Assembly (NCBI GenBank): GCA_949358305.1
Contig: OX442324.1
Location: forward strand, 2,920,001-2,984,000
From: Strigamia acuminata
Taxonomy: Eukaryota > Arthropoda > Chilopoda > Geophilomorpha > Linotaeniidae
Length of the DNA: 64,000 bases
Direction: 5' to 3'
The first letter of the stretch is position 1; the number at the start of each line of letters is the position of its first letter. Both the position numbers and the translations under genes were made by a program. The notes under the pieces were generated by a model. The model was not told where the DNA came from, did no database searches, and saw only the letters and a program-made list of their open reading frames with translations. Positions 20,469 to 33,762 of this stretch are shown in pieces.

Positions 20469-23400
20469 GGTGTCCTGCCGAACACCTACCAAGTGAATTA
20501 TTTTACAATCATGTAAATTTAAAAATACTTTTGATTATGAATTTAAGTAAATGACATGTGACGAATTCAATGAAACATGTTAAATTCATGTGACATTGTT
20601 GCATCACTGTTTTGCAGCTCGTAACTTTTAAACCAACAATGCTACGCAAAAAATGTCAATTGCAAAGTTGTAGAGAACCATCTAATTAGTCTAGAACTGT
20701 TCTTAAAGAAATTATTTCTTACTGAAAAGTTTTGAGAAAAAAACGTTTGAAACATTAGTCTACTCAGCTTTGTAACCTAAAACTATCATGTGGAATGTAT
20801 TTCCAAAATAAATTATTTCCTTTTTTTGTGTTTCCTTACTTCTAGTTACAAGTATGACCCAATAAAGTGTCCTAATTGAGGATTAGCTAGGTTGCCTCAA
20901 TAGTTTTAAGTTACAAAGCTGAGTTACAAAGCTGAATAGACTAACATTTCAAACCTTTTTTTCTCAAAACTTTTCAGTAAGAGATAATTTTTTTAAGAAC
21001 AGTTCTAGACTAATTAGAAGGTGCTCTACAACTTTGCAATTGACATTTTTTGTGTAGCATTGTTGGTTTAAAAGTTACGTTGCAAAACAGTGATGCAACA
21101 ATGTCACATGAATTTAACATGTTTCATTGAATTCGTCACATGTCATTGACTTAAATTCATAATCAAAAGTTTTTGTGAATTAACATGATTATGAAATAAT
21201 TCACCTGGTAGGTGTTTGGCAGGACACCCTGTATATATATATATACAAAAACACCGAGATATTTTTTCCTAAACAACTCCCTCCATCTCAAAACTTCCCT
21301 CAAACTTCGGATAGATCGGTCATGGTCGTGCGCAGAGCCATTGAGTGTAGAACTACCGGTATGCTTGTGCAGTATACTAACCTTTCCCGTTATTAACGTG
21401 TGATCCAATTTTCTTCGCTTTGTAACTAGAATGATAAATTAGGTTCATTAATCGAAATTTGTTTTAAAATACAATCAAAAAATGACCTAAAATGGTCAAA
21501 AAATAATCAAAAAATGACCGATAATGGTCAAAAGATAATCAAAAAATGACCGAAAATGGTCAAAAGATAATCAAAAAATGACCGTAAATGGTCAAAAGAT
21601 AATCAAAATTGATTTAAAATGGTCAAAAGATAATCAAAATTGATTTAAAATGGTCAAAAGATAATCAAAATTGATTTAAAATGATCAAAAAATGACTGAC
21701 AAAAATCGAATATGATCAAAATTGATTGAAAAAAAGATGAAATCACCTCTTTCGTTTTCGGATGGTTCTACACTTCTACGTTGACTGTGGGATGCATTGC
21801 TGTTATTGCTACTGACGCTCGAACTTCTATCTGTGCGGCTTTCCTGAACATCGCCCTCTTTCAACTGCCGTTTTTCTCCTTCCGCAACCTCGCAATTTTT
21901 ATCCTCTCTTTGGCTCGGTGTCTTTTTATCGCCCCGATTTCGATCCTCCGTCTAAAATAAAAACAAAAAAACAAAAATAATCAATCAAAATAAACAAACA
22001 ACAACAACAATTTCAATACTTTGCTTGTCTTCTCATCTCTAGCCTTCTCTTCACGAGAACTGCTCACTTTGTCGTCATTTTTCTTTTTATCCGAATTCTT
22101 TTCAACTTCCTGCTGCTGACTTTCTTTACCGTTCGTTTTCGCCCTGAAAATCACAAAAAAAACCCAAAAAATCGTTAAATGCCACGCCTTTCTAATCGAA
22201 ACTCAATCGATTTACCCAACAGAATCACGTTTGCTAGCTGCTCCTGCGTTCCCGGTGCTTCCCACGTGTTTCCCGCTCGGCGGCGCAACTTTCCCGCCAG
22301 GCCCGCCACCGGTTTTCCCGTCGCTTTTAGCTCGAACGTCGGACTTGGAGTTTGCCACACGGGGTCTGCCACCATCTTTGGTGGCATTATCCTTCAAACT
22401 ATTTTCTTTAACTTTCTCTGAAGTTAATACACCAAAATAAATCATCAAATGAACTGTTAATACAATACAATTTTCCTTCGTTTACCTGATTTTTGTTCGT
22501 TGGCCGTATCTTCTTTCACCGCAGCTGCATTCAACTTGGCCGCCGAGTCGTTCTTAACCGCCACCTTCTCCTGAATGTGTGAAAAAGATACAATGAAATC
22601 AATTTCATCCAATTTAATTGACGATTAAACGAACAACGTACGGCCGGTTTGATTTCCTTCAAGTGAAATTCTTGCTCCTGGATGAAATTCGCTTTCTTGA
22701 GCTTCAGCTGGCCCAAATAGGCCAACGCCAAAGTGCACAGATCGGGCCGTTTCTGCTTCTCGGTTTCCTGCACGTTTTTGATCCGAACTTCGATCACGTT
22801 GCCGAGGTTGCTCACAACCGGATAATGTGGAAGAATTTTCGTGAGAATTATTAACGAATTTCGAATTTGCACGTAATCGCCGGACGTCAAACACGTGACC
22901 ATCGCCTAAAATCAAGAAGAAAAAAAATCAATAAACAAATCAATCAAATTAAACAAATTATTCACTTTTGTAATCTTAAAATGCCATTTGTGACACACGT
23001 GCCGATAATTCTCGTAATCTACGTGATCACTAGCGCTCTCGGTCGCTTGATTTGCCACCCGAAATTTCGTAACAAACCCGGGATAATTCGCACACTCCTA
23101 AATCCAAAAAATAAATTAATTAATTAATAAATAAATTACATTTTCCAAGTCGATTATTTACATCGTCAAAAATTGCTTTGCCGCTGTGCCACCGCATAAC
23201 GGTTTCCAGCATCGCGCACAAGAAACGACCGTATCTATTCGCCTCGTTCTCCGTGCAACTTGTTACTGTATACGTGATGTCACAAAAAATCTTCAAAAAA
23301 AAATAAACAATTAAAAAAAAATCAAACGAAATCATGAAGAAATTTACTCTATCGTAACAAATTAACGTCGAAAAATTCGGCGTTTTCAGATTGTGAATAG

Positions 23401-25265
23401 TGTGAACAAATCGAGCGCAATAAATGGCATCAGTAGCAGTGAAAATACATCGCGGAAACACGCACAACTGAAGAAACTGCGTGATTGTCTCATTTTTCGC
23501 CGATCCTGTTGTAAAAACAAAAATTAATATTAAAAAATTAATTTTTGTCTTTAAACATACTTTCTTACGAGATAAAAACCAGAATTCTTTCTCACTGTGC
23601 AAGCGAGTCAACACCCGATCGCAATGATCGCGCTGTTTTTTCTGTTCTTCCTGAATTTTTTCCATCAAAACTTTGCATCTCTCGATCTCCTTCTTCTTCT
23701 TGTTCTGCACCATGTCCTTGTTGTCGTCGATGGACGCCATCTGGCTTTTCAGTTTGTTGATTTCGCGCTCGTAACTCGCCGCCGGGACGTGAAGATCGTA
23801 CATGGTGAGCGACCAGAAAGTCATGTAGAACTGCGGGCTGATGTCCTCCCACACCTTGGTCGGGTGCAGCGGTTTGATCGAGTCGACGACCGGACTCGTC
23901 ACTGTCGTCACCACCTCCAAGTACTTTTGAGCGCGAGTTTGTGAGTTTGTTTTGTTGCCCTTATCTTGTTTGCGCAACTCGTCACATTTCGACTGATGAA
24001 AAACAAAATAATCGCAATTTTTAATTAATTAATTAATTAATTAAAAAACATTTTTGCGTACAGTTATGGCATGTGTGAATAAAGGACGTGCCAAGAAAAA
24101 GGCAACATCTGACATCACGTGATCATTGGCAATCAGTTGATTCACGGATGGCAATCGATTCGTATAATCTTCCATGGTCAAATTGGTGGACAAGAAGCTT
24201 CCAAATTGGACCAAGGTATCTTGGCACTAGAAAATAAATGCGAACAAACTTCAAATTAATCCAGGAAAAATGCAAAAATATTTCTATTAAAGCAAAAGTA
24301 ACGCACAAAATGCAAAAATAAAGTAAAAACAACGCTAAAATATGCTAAAATATGTAAAAACAATGCAAAAAATGCATAAATAAAGTAAAAACAACGCTAA
24401 AATGTGCTAAAATATGTCAAAACAATGCAAAAAATGCTAAAATATGTACAAACAATGCAAAAAATGCTAAAATATGTACAAACAATGCAAAAAATGCCAA
24501 AATATGTACAAACAATGCAAAAAATGCAAAAAGAAACAAAAAACTTTAAAATTATCCCAGTAAAATGTAAAAACAATGCAAAAAAATAATCCAAAAAAAT
24601 CAATTTCATCGTTTAAAAAGAAAATATTCGCCTTTTTTATTTTATTACCTGGTCGTATAACTTCCCGACAAGTTTAACGTGACAACTCTCTTGATCTTTA
24701 TAGATGACGCAATTCCGTTGTTGAGCCATCAGTATGCAGAGTGGAATGGCTAAATCCTGTTCGAGCAATGCTTCCTTGAGACGTTGCGACGATTTCTTCG
24801 TGTTTCGAATCAAGCTGAAATAACCACCTTCAGCCCTCAGTAATTCCCCACCAGACATCGCTTCCAATTGATCCGAAGTCATTTCCTCCAACGCTTCAAT
24901 ACCAGCCATTTTTTGAACTATTTCTTTAAGTATTAACAAGTCCAAACTAAATAAATTTAAAAAAAAAAATTAAAATTAAAAAAAAATTAAATGAAAAACC
25001 AAAATGTCTCGTGCCTCTTTTCAGCCTTCAATTGATTAGCTACGTATTGCAACAATCCTGTAAGTTCAATCGGATATTTCTTGAATATAGAGCCACAGAA
25101 ATTGGACAAACCTAAAATCAGCCAAAAAAAATTTAAATTAATTCATAAATAAAATTTAAATCGATTTTTAAGCGATTTTATACTTTGAAGCCACAAAGAA
25201 ATACTCGTTCCGTCGGTTTTCATCCGCTGTTTCTCCGGATTGGCAAGCGCTTCGATAATGCAATC

Positions 25266-25296
<31 letters not shown>

Positions 25297-28041
25297 GAAC
25301 ATCGTGTAAAAGAAATGTTTCAAAAAAAAGAAGAAAAAAGCTTACAGGCTAAGACGTCGTACGATAAATTGGTCAAATATTTGAGCGAATCGACTACGGG
25401 TCCTATAAGATTGTTCCACACTTGAATTTGCGAGAGAATCTGAAAATAAGTTGTTTGGTCTTCGATTTCTTGCTCTCACAATTCACATCAATATAATACG
25501 TAATCAAAAAGAAGGCCAGGGTTGCTGTGACTCAGTTTTCCGATGTGTCTTCCCGACAGTTTCACATTTTCCTTGCTTAGACGCCTGGAAAGCACAAAAA
25601 CAAAATTCATTCCACCACGAAACCACCCAAACAACAATTTTTTCGACCAACTTCATGATGTACGCGATCCTTTTCATCGTATTCGCTCGAATCTTGATGA
25701 GCATTGGGTGAATTTGATACGAATCGTTTTTCCAGCGCGCGTACAAATGGTACCTAAAAAAAAAAATCATTTTTAAAATCAATTAAAAACTACAAAAAAA
25801 CGACGGAATTATTCCACCAACCTTTGCTGATAAGGCAGAAGTCGGAGTAAATTCCAGAGTTCCTCGGCGATGCAACAATTGCAATCCAATATGGACAAAG
25901 ACGGCAACAATACACCGTCGATCACACGAAGGAAATGCACGAGCAAAGGGTCTTCGGCACAATTCCCCAATCGTTTCGATTTCTTAGTGAAGTACACTCG
26001 TGCCAATCGAATTACTTCAACTAAAAGCAACGGATTAGTGTGCAAAAACAGTCCCAGTGCGTTCAAGATCGGAAACGCCGTTAATTGTAGTTCGGCGAAA
26101 TTCGACGCCGGTTTTGCGCACAACGACTTATCAAACTCCGAGATTGTTTTACGTTTAACCTGAGTTTTAAACACTTGGCAATTGCTACAAAAAAAGAAAG
26201 AAATTCAACGTCAAAAATGTAAAAATCGTTATTTGTTGGTCACGTTTTTTTTTTACTTCCTGTACACGGGCGTGATGACGTAATGCAATAAATTGCACAT
26301 TGCCTTGTGGATCGGTGCGTGAGACACCGCCAAGTACGGAGGTAACCGCGAAATAATCACGTTTGAATGTTTCCAATCGCCGATTTCCAACAGTGCCAAA
26401 CACAGACCTAATTTTTGATTCGTCTTGTACTGAAAAAAGGAAGAAAAAAAATTATTTCGAGTCCAAATAAATGAATCAAACTCGAATTAATACGTTTTCG
26501 TCCGAATGGTCGGCCTTTTCGACCGTTTTCTCCCCGGATAACGACACCGTGGCCATCTTTTTCGAAGCTAAATGAGCATCGGCTAAGTTCTTCTTGTGCT
26601 GATCCGCCATTTCGGCATCCTTCGGTCTGAGATGAGGATAAATCGTTTCCATAGCGATTAAATTGTATTGAAGCATCAGAGCCGTGACTGTGTATAAGGA
26701 CTTTGGTGTTTCTTTCTCCGCTAGCGTCTAGAATTCGAGAATTTATACAAATTTATTTTTTTTCTCGCTTTTTCCTCGTCTTACTTGACTAAATTTAAAA
26801 CCGAGCACTTCACTTAGTGTGTTTTGATCGCACATGTACGAGCGCATGAGAGGAATGAAGAATTCATGATGTTCAGGTCTATTCTCAAATGTTTCTAAAA
26901 TTACATCTAAAACACGATTTGGATCGAGATTGAAACAACCTAGTGGCAAAAAAAACAATTACAATTAATTAATATAATTATTGCTCGGAATTGTTGACTG
27001 ACCGATCAATTTTTTAATGACCTCTAAAATATATTCTGGTGTGACAGAACAAGTAAATTCTTGATTGAGTTCGGTTATTAATTTAGCGTAACCTTCGCTT
27101 TCTTCACGCAAAAGATTAAATTTTTGCTGTTTGTAGCTGCAATGAAGAAAACACGGTTTTTAATTTCACATTTTTTTGCGATATTGTGTTATCATCATCT
27201 TACAAAAGTTTCGTCTTGATCCTAATGAATTTCGTGTGAAAAAGCGTTTTGTTTTTTATGATGCCGACGTCCGCTAACGTCCCCACGTCTAATCTCTCCT
27301 TGATAACTTTCTCAGAAATAATCTACACGAATAAATCGATTAAAAACGGTTAAATTGGCACGTCAAATAAATATCTCACGGATAAACATGCGTTGACAAA
27401 TGTTAAAAATGAATCCCTGAGTTGTTTTTCTTCAATGCATTGCGTTTCCACGTCAATTATAGCCAACAAATCGGCCAAAGTCGAAACCATATCCGCATGC
27501 AAACCCTGAAAACATCGAATTACTTTTATAAATTTAAAAAATAAAAATAAAATTTCGTTCGTAAAATATACTTACAAGAATATCCGAAAGAGTCGATATG
27601 GCTTGTTCAATTCTTAAATTATTTTTTAGAGATTGCCAACACAACTCGTACAGCATCCTTTTCATGTCTGAAAAATAAAATAAAAACAACAAATATTACA
27701 AAATTTAATTTGCTTTCTCGCGTTTTTCTCATCGTTTTTCTCACTTTTTGGTTGCGGTTTCCCTGCGACGGCGATCGAGCTCTGGTCAGCCATTTGTAGA
27801 GCAAATTTACATTGTTTAATACTGCAAAATAAAATCAAAACAATGTTATCGTTTGTCTTTGTGGGTTAGGATTTTTTTCGTTTTTATCATTGATTAAACC
27901 GATCGGCATTTAAAAGCGACGTCCATTCGAAAAGCTCGTTTAATCAAAATTATTTAGGGTAATTTCAGCCACTTACAACTCAAATCTGCCAGATTTATCC
28001 CAATTTTTGCACATATCTGTTGACACACAAATGGACGCCAT
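18406..28041 (-). CDS. THOC2: THO complex subunit 2 (about 29 exons)
   Basis: Exons, first to last: 27977-28041, 27745-27821, 27576-27667, 27380-27505, 27204-27322, 27003-27136, 26785-26939, 26494-26727, 26257-26429, 25822-26184, 25652-25753, 25500-25584, 25346-25439, 25184-25264, 25015-25111, 24649-24946, 24062-24226, 23569-23992, 23348-23505, 23162-23290, 22966-23097, 22642-22905, 22486-22570, 22216-22417, 22020-22143, 21747-21951, then 3' exons at about 19490-19612, 19376-19513, 18645-18702 and 18406-18569. The first 26 exons join in frame to 1394 residues. Diagnostic stretches are [36 protein letters not shown] and [20 protein letters not shown]. The C terminus is Lys/Arg/Glu/Ser-rich as in other animals. 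THOC2 is the scaffold of the nuclear THO/TREX complex for transcription-coupled mRNA export. Intron 15 has a GC donor. The frame is broken near 19510 (see findings). Confidence 0.96.
20426..20465. repeat. (TA)n microsatellite
   Basis: About 40 bp of TA dinucleotides. The MITE at 20466-21231 is inserted in this tract, and the tract resumes after the element (21232-21245). Confidence 0.95.
20466..21231. mobile_element. Long-inverted-repeat MITE, TA-flanked (Tc1/mariner-like)
   Basis: Begins CAGGGTGTCCTGCCG and ends CGGCAGGACACCCTG-like (TTGGCAGGACACCCTG). It is bounded by TA on both sides. The arms are about 320 bp and pair nearly throughout: for example CAGTGATGCAACAATGTCAC near 21080 mirrors the sequence near 20590. 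A loop of roughly 110 bp lies between about 20790 and 20905. It has no transposase frame, so it is non-autonomous. It lies in the large 3' intron of THOC2. Confidence 0.9.
21475..21725. repeat. 32-bp tandem repeat with TGACC/GGTCA palindrome
   Basis: Units of the form AAAAAATGACCGAAAATGG followed by TCAAAAGATAATC recur about seven times, then decay to shorter units. It lies in a THOC2 intron. Confidence 0.85.
24275..24535. repeat. 30-bp tandem repeat in a THOC2 intron
   Basis: Units like AATGCAAAAAATGCTAAAAT + ATGTACAAAC recur four to five times with a looser prelude. The 30-bp period keeps both strands open, which creates false reading frames. Confidence 0.85.
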
Positions 28042-28460
28042 GTTGGAAAAACAACTAAACGAAGACTGTTTAGTTCACAGAACTCACGCTTGGAGTCGAA
28101 CGGAGCTTGCGTTCAAACAAGAAATAATCTCCGTGTTAAAACACGTATACTGCTTTTGGATTGGGCAAGCCAGGAAATTACTGAAATAAAAGAAAATCGC
28201 TTAAATAAACGGTTTAAACGAACATAATTTGCCGAATTTAATTTAATTTCACCTTCACTCACGTCACAATAGCAATTATTGCTCACTAATAAACATAACC
28301 CAAAAAGATTGAAAACCACAGGAAAGATCAATCGATAAGCTATGCACCACAGTACTATAACTTGTAAGATAACTTTAGGCACCATTCTGTTTGCAGCTCC
28401 AATACTCGATCCGCCACCTAGTGATAATTTCTAGTATCCCATACTTTAACGCTTCTCTAA
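28042..28460. promoter_or_regulatory. Divergent intergenic region THOC2/CLYBL
   Basis: 419 bp separate the two start codons in head-to-head arrangement, so both promoters must be here. No credible exon was found between them. Confidence 0.5.
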
Positions 28461-29994
28461 ATGTTTCCATTTCTCCGTTTATTAAGAAAATCTTCACAGT
28501 CGAATACATACCGGTTATTTTCCGAAAGGAAATATATTCTCCGAAGAGCTGTTTTATACGTTCCGGGAAACGATGAAAAAAAAATCAAGAAAGCGGTTGA
28601 TCTTGATGTCGATTGTGTCATCTTGGACTGCGAAGACGGTGTTGCAATAAACAGAAAAGTACATAAGTAAATAGCGAAAAATTACGAGTTTAAAATATAA
28701 AACGATAATAAACAGTCCCTTTAATATTTCTCAGGAACAAGCACGCAATACGATCCACAAAGTCCTAGCCGAAAATCAAAGTTTCGGACGAACGGAACGA
28801 ACGATTCGTGTTAACGCCATCGAGACCGGTTTGGCCGATGAAGATTTACGAGTTATTTTGCAGTCAGGAAATCTCCCGTCGACGATTTATTTCCCTAAAG
28901 TCGATAAACCCGAAGACATCGACTGGGTACGCGAGAAATTCAAATTAAATCTCAGTTACCATAAAGCTCCGAATAAACGCCCGGGTGTTTAATTATTATT
29001 GAGACCCTACTCTCTAGGCACCTATTTTGACACAGGCGGTTATTTAGCCGGGCAGTGACAAAAAGAATTGATTTTGTTCAAAAATTGGTGATTTTTTAAA
29101 AAAAAATTGTTGATTTTTGCAACAAAATCAGTAATTAGTGATTTTTGCAACAAAATCGGTGATTTTTTACCCCGGCGCTTAAATGGACACAGGCCACTGT
29201 ACGGATATTTACGATATTTGACAAAAATTCTTTTTCTGCAGATCGTCAATAACCTGTCGAAGAATTTGGGACCGCAGAAACCGCCAAATCGAATAAACAT
29301 CATCATTTACATTGAAAATGCTAAGGGATTGCTGTCGGCGAGCAAAATCTGCGAAACCGCGGTGGAAAAACTGGCGAAAACTCCGTTCGTTTTGGACGGA
29401 ATCGTGTTCGGATCGGACGATTTTTGTGCCGACATCGGCGCAACTCGAACTCAAACCGCTTCCGAACTGACCTACGCGCGACAACATTTAGTCGTCGTCG
29501 CCAAGGCGTTCGGCCTGCAGATAATCGACATGGTACATATTGACTACAAAGGTTCAAAAATCAACATTTTATAACATTTCGTATCGCTTTAATACCAAAA
29601 AACAAAAAAAACAAAAATATTTTTCAAGATCTCGATGGATTAAACAACTCCGCTCAAGATGGCGCCCGGATGGGATTCACCGGCAAACAGGCGATACATC
29701 CGGGTCAAATCGACGTGATCCAACGAGCATTTAGTCCCAGTGATGAGAAACTGGAGTGGGCAACCGCATTAACCAAAGCTTTTCAAGACCACCAGCAGTC
29801 GGGGAAGGTGTGGAACCTTAAAAATAAACATCCTTGATTAAGATTCGAGGACAACCTTGAAACACATGTAACTAATTTTTTTTTAAATCTTTTTTTAGGG
29901 CGCTTTTAGTTTTCGAGGACAAATGATAGATATGCCAACAGTACTTCAAGCTAAAAATATTCTCCAACGTAATTTGCTATCACACGTGAGATAA
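28461..29994 (+). CDS. CLYBL: Citramalyl-CoA lyase, mitochondrial (CLYBL)
   Basis: Exons 28461-28658, 28735-28926, 29242-29551, 29629-29807 and 29899-29994 give 324 residues in one frame (human about 340). Family stretches include RRAVLYVPGNDEKKIKKA, DCVILDCEDGVA, GFTGKQAIHPGQID and GKGAFSFRGQMIDMP. The expected metal ligands are the E of IENAKG and the D of FGSDDF. The N terminus is basic, with RLLRKSSQSNTYRLFSERKY, a likely mitochondrial import signal. CLYBL cleaves (3S)-citramalyl-CoA to acetyl-CoA and pyruvate, a step in C5-dicarboxylate clearance that protects vitamin B12. Beyond the exon 2 donor the frame stays open for a further exon-like stretch (see findings). Confidence 0.95.
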
Positions 29995-31098
29995 AATGTG
30001 TATTATATTAAAAAAGCACAAGATTGGAGATAATTTTCGTGTCAATTCATTATTTATTTCAGTAGTGTTTACATAGAATCCCATTATAATTCGAATTGAA
30101 CCTTAAACCCAATAACAACTGTTTAATATAACAATAACATTTTTTTTTCTCACAAATATATATATATATTTTTTATAAGTATTATTAGCAGGAAAAATGG
30201 TATTTTTCTCGTTTAAAAAAGATCTGGACATACCTTTAACGTTTAAAAGTTAGAACGTTAAAATCGCAATTATTTCAAGTTCGAATCGGAACTTGTTTCT
30301 AAATATCTAAATATACTTTTTTTTTCTTTTAAAAAAAAAATCATTATTATCATTTTTTAAATTCCGGCATCACACTTGTTCTCTGTGCCGTCGTCAACAA
30401 CAACTATTTTTTTTCTCTCTTATTTTTCTTTTCTTTTTTTTAAAAAAAAAAAAAAGGAAAAAAAACAACAAAAAAAGGAAAAAAACAAAAAAAAAAATTG
30501 TTAAAAAAAAACAAAAAAAAAAAAAATTGGAATAATTAAAATTCAGCTTCTATCAAGTTACAAGGAAAAATGTAACAAAAATAAATCTTCAATGTCATTT
30601 CAAATTGTCACATCATCACTTATGCAACCGCCACTCTTCTAAGATTTTTCTTGACTTTATTTAATTCTTATTTACTTGTTTATTTTTTTTTTAAAGCCCT
30701 GAGGAATTCCAGTTTGACCCTCATATGACAAACTGAACGTTTTATTCTATCGTTTTATATAATATATATATATAATATATTTTTGTTGTTGTCACCAATA
30801 GAGAATTAGTTGGATTTTGTGTCGCAAAAATCGCATCCTAAACCCCTGGCTGAATTCTTCACCCAAACTTTTCATAACACATAGGAAATTAAAAAGTTGA
30901 AACAAGGGGAAGAAGAGTCGATGGTGTCTTACAATAAACTGACAAAACTGACTCAAATCATCCAACAACTCAAGAAATCCTTCCCCAAATAAACCGTTTG
31001 TGACAGTTCACAATAAAACAATAAAAGACATTAAGTTGAAGACGATACAGAGAAGTTTTAAATAGTACGGTATGTCCAGACCTACAGATCACTAAGCC
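29995..31098. other. Convergent 3' ends of CLYBL and AMD1, homopolymer-rich
   Basis: Contains A and T runs (about 30440-30530), a TA-rich stretch near 30760-30780 and AATAAA-like signals. No coding exon seen; most of the AMD1 3'UTR probably lies here. Confidence 0.5.
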
Positions 31099-33731
31099 TC
31101 AACTGGGAAATTTGACAAACAACGCATAAGTCAAATCGTAATTCTTGAACTTGCAGAATTGCAAGTCCAGGCAACGCAATTCGTTGTAGTAATGAGTCTT
31201 TCCCAGCTCCATGTGGCATTTCGCGCTTGCAGACGACTGAAAACAATTCAAAACAATTAGCAAATCGTAGAAATACAAATAAACATCTCCAACTAAATTA
31301 CCTTGTTCGAAAACACAGTCATTAAAAACTTGGTCGGCTTGAACGTATTTCCAATGCGCAGAATCAAATCATTATACGAAGACTGCAAGATGGAAATATT
31401 AAGAAATAAAATAATAACACCCAATTCTGTTTTTACACAGAATTGAGTGCAATTTCATTCGTTTTTCGAATTTTTCATTTTTATACCATTGGCACATTAG
31501 TTTCAAAGCTGACGTACGAACAATGCGGTTCCGGAGTTATATGAATGGTCATGTAATACCCCTAAATATTGAAATTTAAAAATTAAAAAAAAAAAAAAAA
31601 ATTTTTTGTTCCAAATAACTAACATCTTTAGAAATTCCATTCATAGAATAACCGCAGGGATGGAAGAGAAAATCGTCGATTTTCATATTGGGCAGAAGTT
31701 TGTCGATGCGAGACAATTCGGTCGCTTCCTGCGAAGTTGCGCACGTTTCCTTTGTGAAGATTTTCATCACGTTCGGATCCAACGACGTCATCAAACATTC
31801 AAAAGTTTGATCCGGCTGTTGAATTCCTCCTCTTCGTTTCATTATGCCAGACAACGGATTCAACGTGTACAAATACCAACAGTCACTGTTAATACGACCA
31901 AAGCAATAAGCTGCACCTTCTTTAAAAAAAAAAAAGTAAATAAAATAAATAAAATATAATAGAATAAACCCAAATTTTATACCCATGAAAAAGTTGTCCA
32001 AAATCTTCACTTCCTCTTCGAAACTGTTGTGAGGCGCCAATTGCAATTCCGGTCGAAGGAAGTTCTTACGCGAGTAAAAAATGTCCTTAAAAAAATGACG
32101 AAAAATGACAAAATGGATGAAAAAAAATTGATCAAAACGCAAAAATTTTGTCCATATTCACTTGCACTTCATCAAAATTTGTGTATTTCTTCACTAAAAG
32201 CAGCAGTGGATTCAGGCAATTGAGAAGCGTGGTCGTTCCGCAAGTTTTCAAGATGAAGCGTTGCTTCGACACAAACATGCTGCTCTCACTGAAAAGACAC
32301 AGCGCATGCGTGATAACAAACATCTCACTAACAAAATATAACAACAAATTGCGAGACGTAAACTGCTCTCACATGAGAGCAATCTATGTCTCACTTAAAA
32401 TACCCACAGTCCATCAGACTGCACACACACAAATCCTAGTGACAACCCCACAGATATCAAGTTGAATCGAATTTCAATTTTTTTTTAAATAAAGAGCTAA
32501 ATTTTCATTAAATTAAAAATGTCTAATTTCAATTTTTTTTTCTCAAATGGGGATGACACAACATTGGTTTGGAACTTGATTGCCTGAAAAACAAAAACTT
32601 TCAGCTGTCTTTGATAATATTTTATCAAAAATAATAAAATAATAAATAATAATAATAATAAAATAATAATCTAAGTTTGGGTTCTTGGCGGGCGCCATTT
32701 TTTTTGGTTTCCCTCTCGTGATAACTATAGAAACTTTTAATTCTTTTCCAAAGAAATAGTTAAACATGTATATATTTAAATATATATGTATATATATAAA
32801 AAATTGTATTTTTTTTTTAAATTTAAATAAATAATTTTTATTTTTGTTTAGGTGATAACCATGAGATTACCCACAAGTAATCGGGACTGCTCTCAGCAGT
32901 GAGTCGAGTTCTCGCTCGTCCTGACAAGATGGCGCTCTGAATACGCCGCAGTGCTATGTGCACGTTTCCTCACTAAGGATATACAAACAAAATCAATTGT
33001 CAAAAAAGAAATTAACCCAATGGAGAACTCTTGCCAGTTCCATACATCAGTGCCATCAATATCTCAGCAAAAAAATATTTTAAACCAAAATAAAATTTAA
33101 AAAAAAATAAAATTTTGTTTTTTTCCAAAACATATTCACCAAATTTTTCAAATTTCAATTTTTCGTTTTAGTTTTTCTCATGAAACTGACAAGGCTCCAC
33201 CTTATAGCTTACCTTGATAATCAGGCCCATATCGCTGCTCCAGCCCGGGAGGTGGGGGTCTCTGAGATAAAACACTGAGAAGGCACTAATTATTTCACAC
33301 CAAAAGGTGAAAAATTGAATTTTCAAATAGTTTCATAATTTTTGCAAAAAATTAATTTAAAAATTATTCAAAAAATCCAATTCGAATTTCTTTTGAAATT
33401 GAAAACCGTGCCGTCCCTGTGCCTTACAAGTGACCCACCGGGCCCACCACGTCCAGTAGCAGTATACAGAGCACAGATTCCCAAGGCAGCAAACGTGCAG
33501 AAACAATTTCGACCCCAATAATTAATTATTTCCACAAAAATAAATAAATAAATAAATAAATAAATAAATACAGTGGAACGTCGATTATCCGAACTAATTG
33601 GGAGACAGGTGTTTATAAAACGACTAGTTTGCACAATTGGACATTAGATTTACGTATATAAAAATTAAAAAATCGATAAAATGTCGATCTCTGCTGTTCG
33701 GATAACCCATCGGATAATCAGCGTTCTACTG

Positions 33732-33762
<31 letters not shown>

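Noticed and set aside
24404-24609. Open frames on both strands with a 10-residue repeat
   Set aside because: They come from a 30-bp tandem repeat in a THOC2 intron whose period is a multiple of three.
28113-28385. Hydrophobic 90-residue frame between THOC2 and CLYBL
   Set aside because: Lies in a 419-bp divergent promoter interval, shows no family resemblance and has no supporting splice structure.
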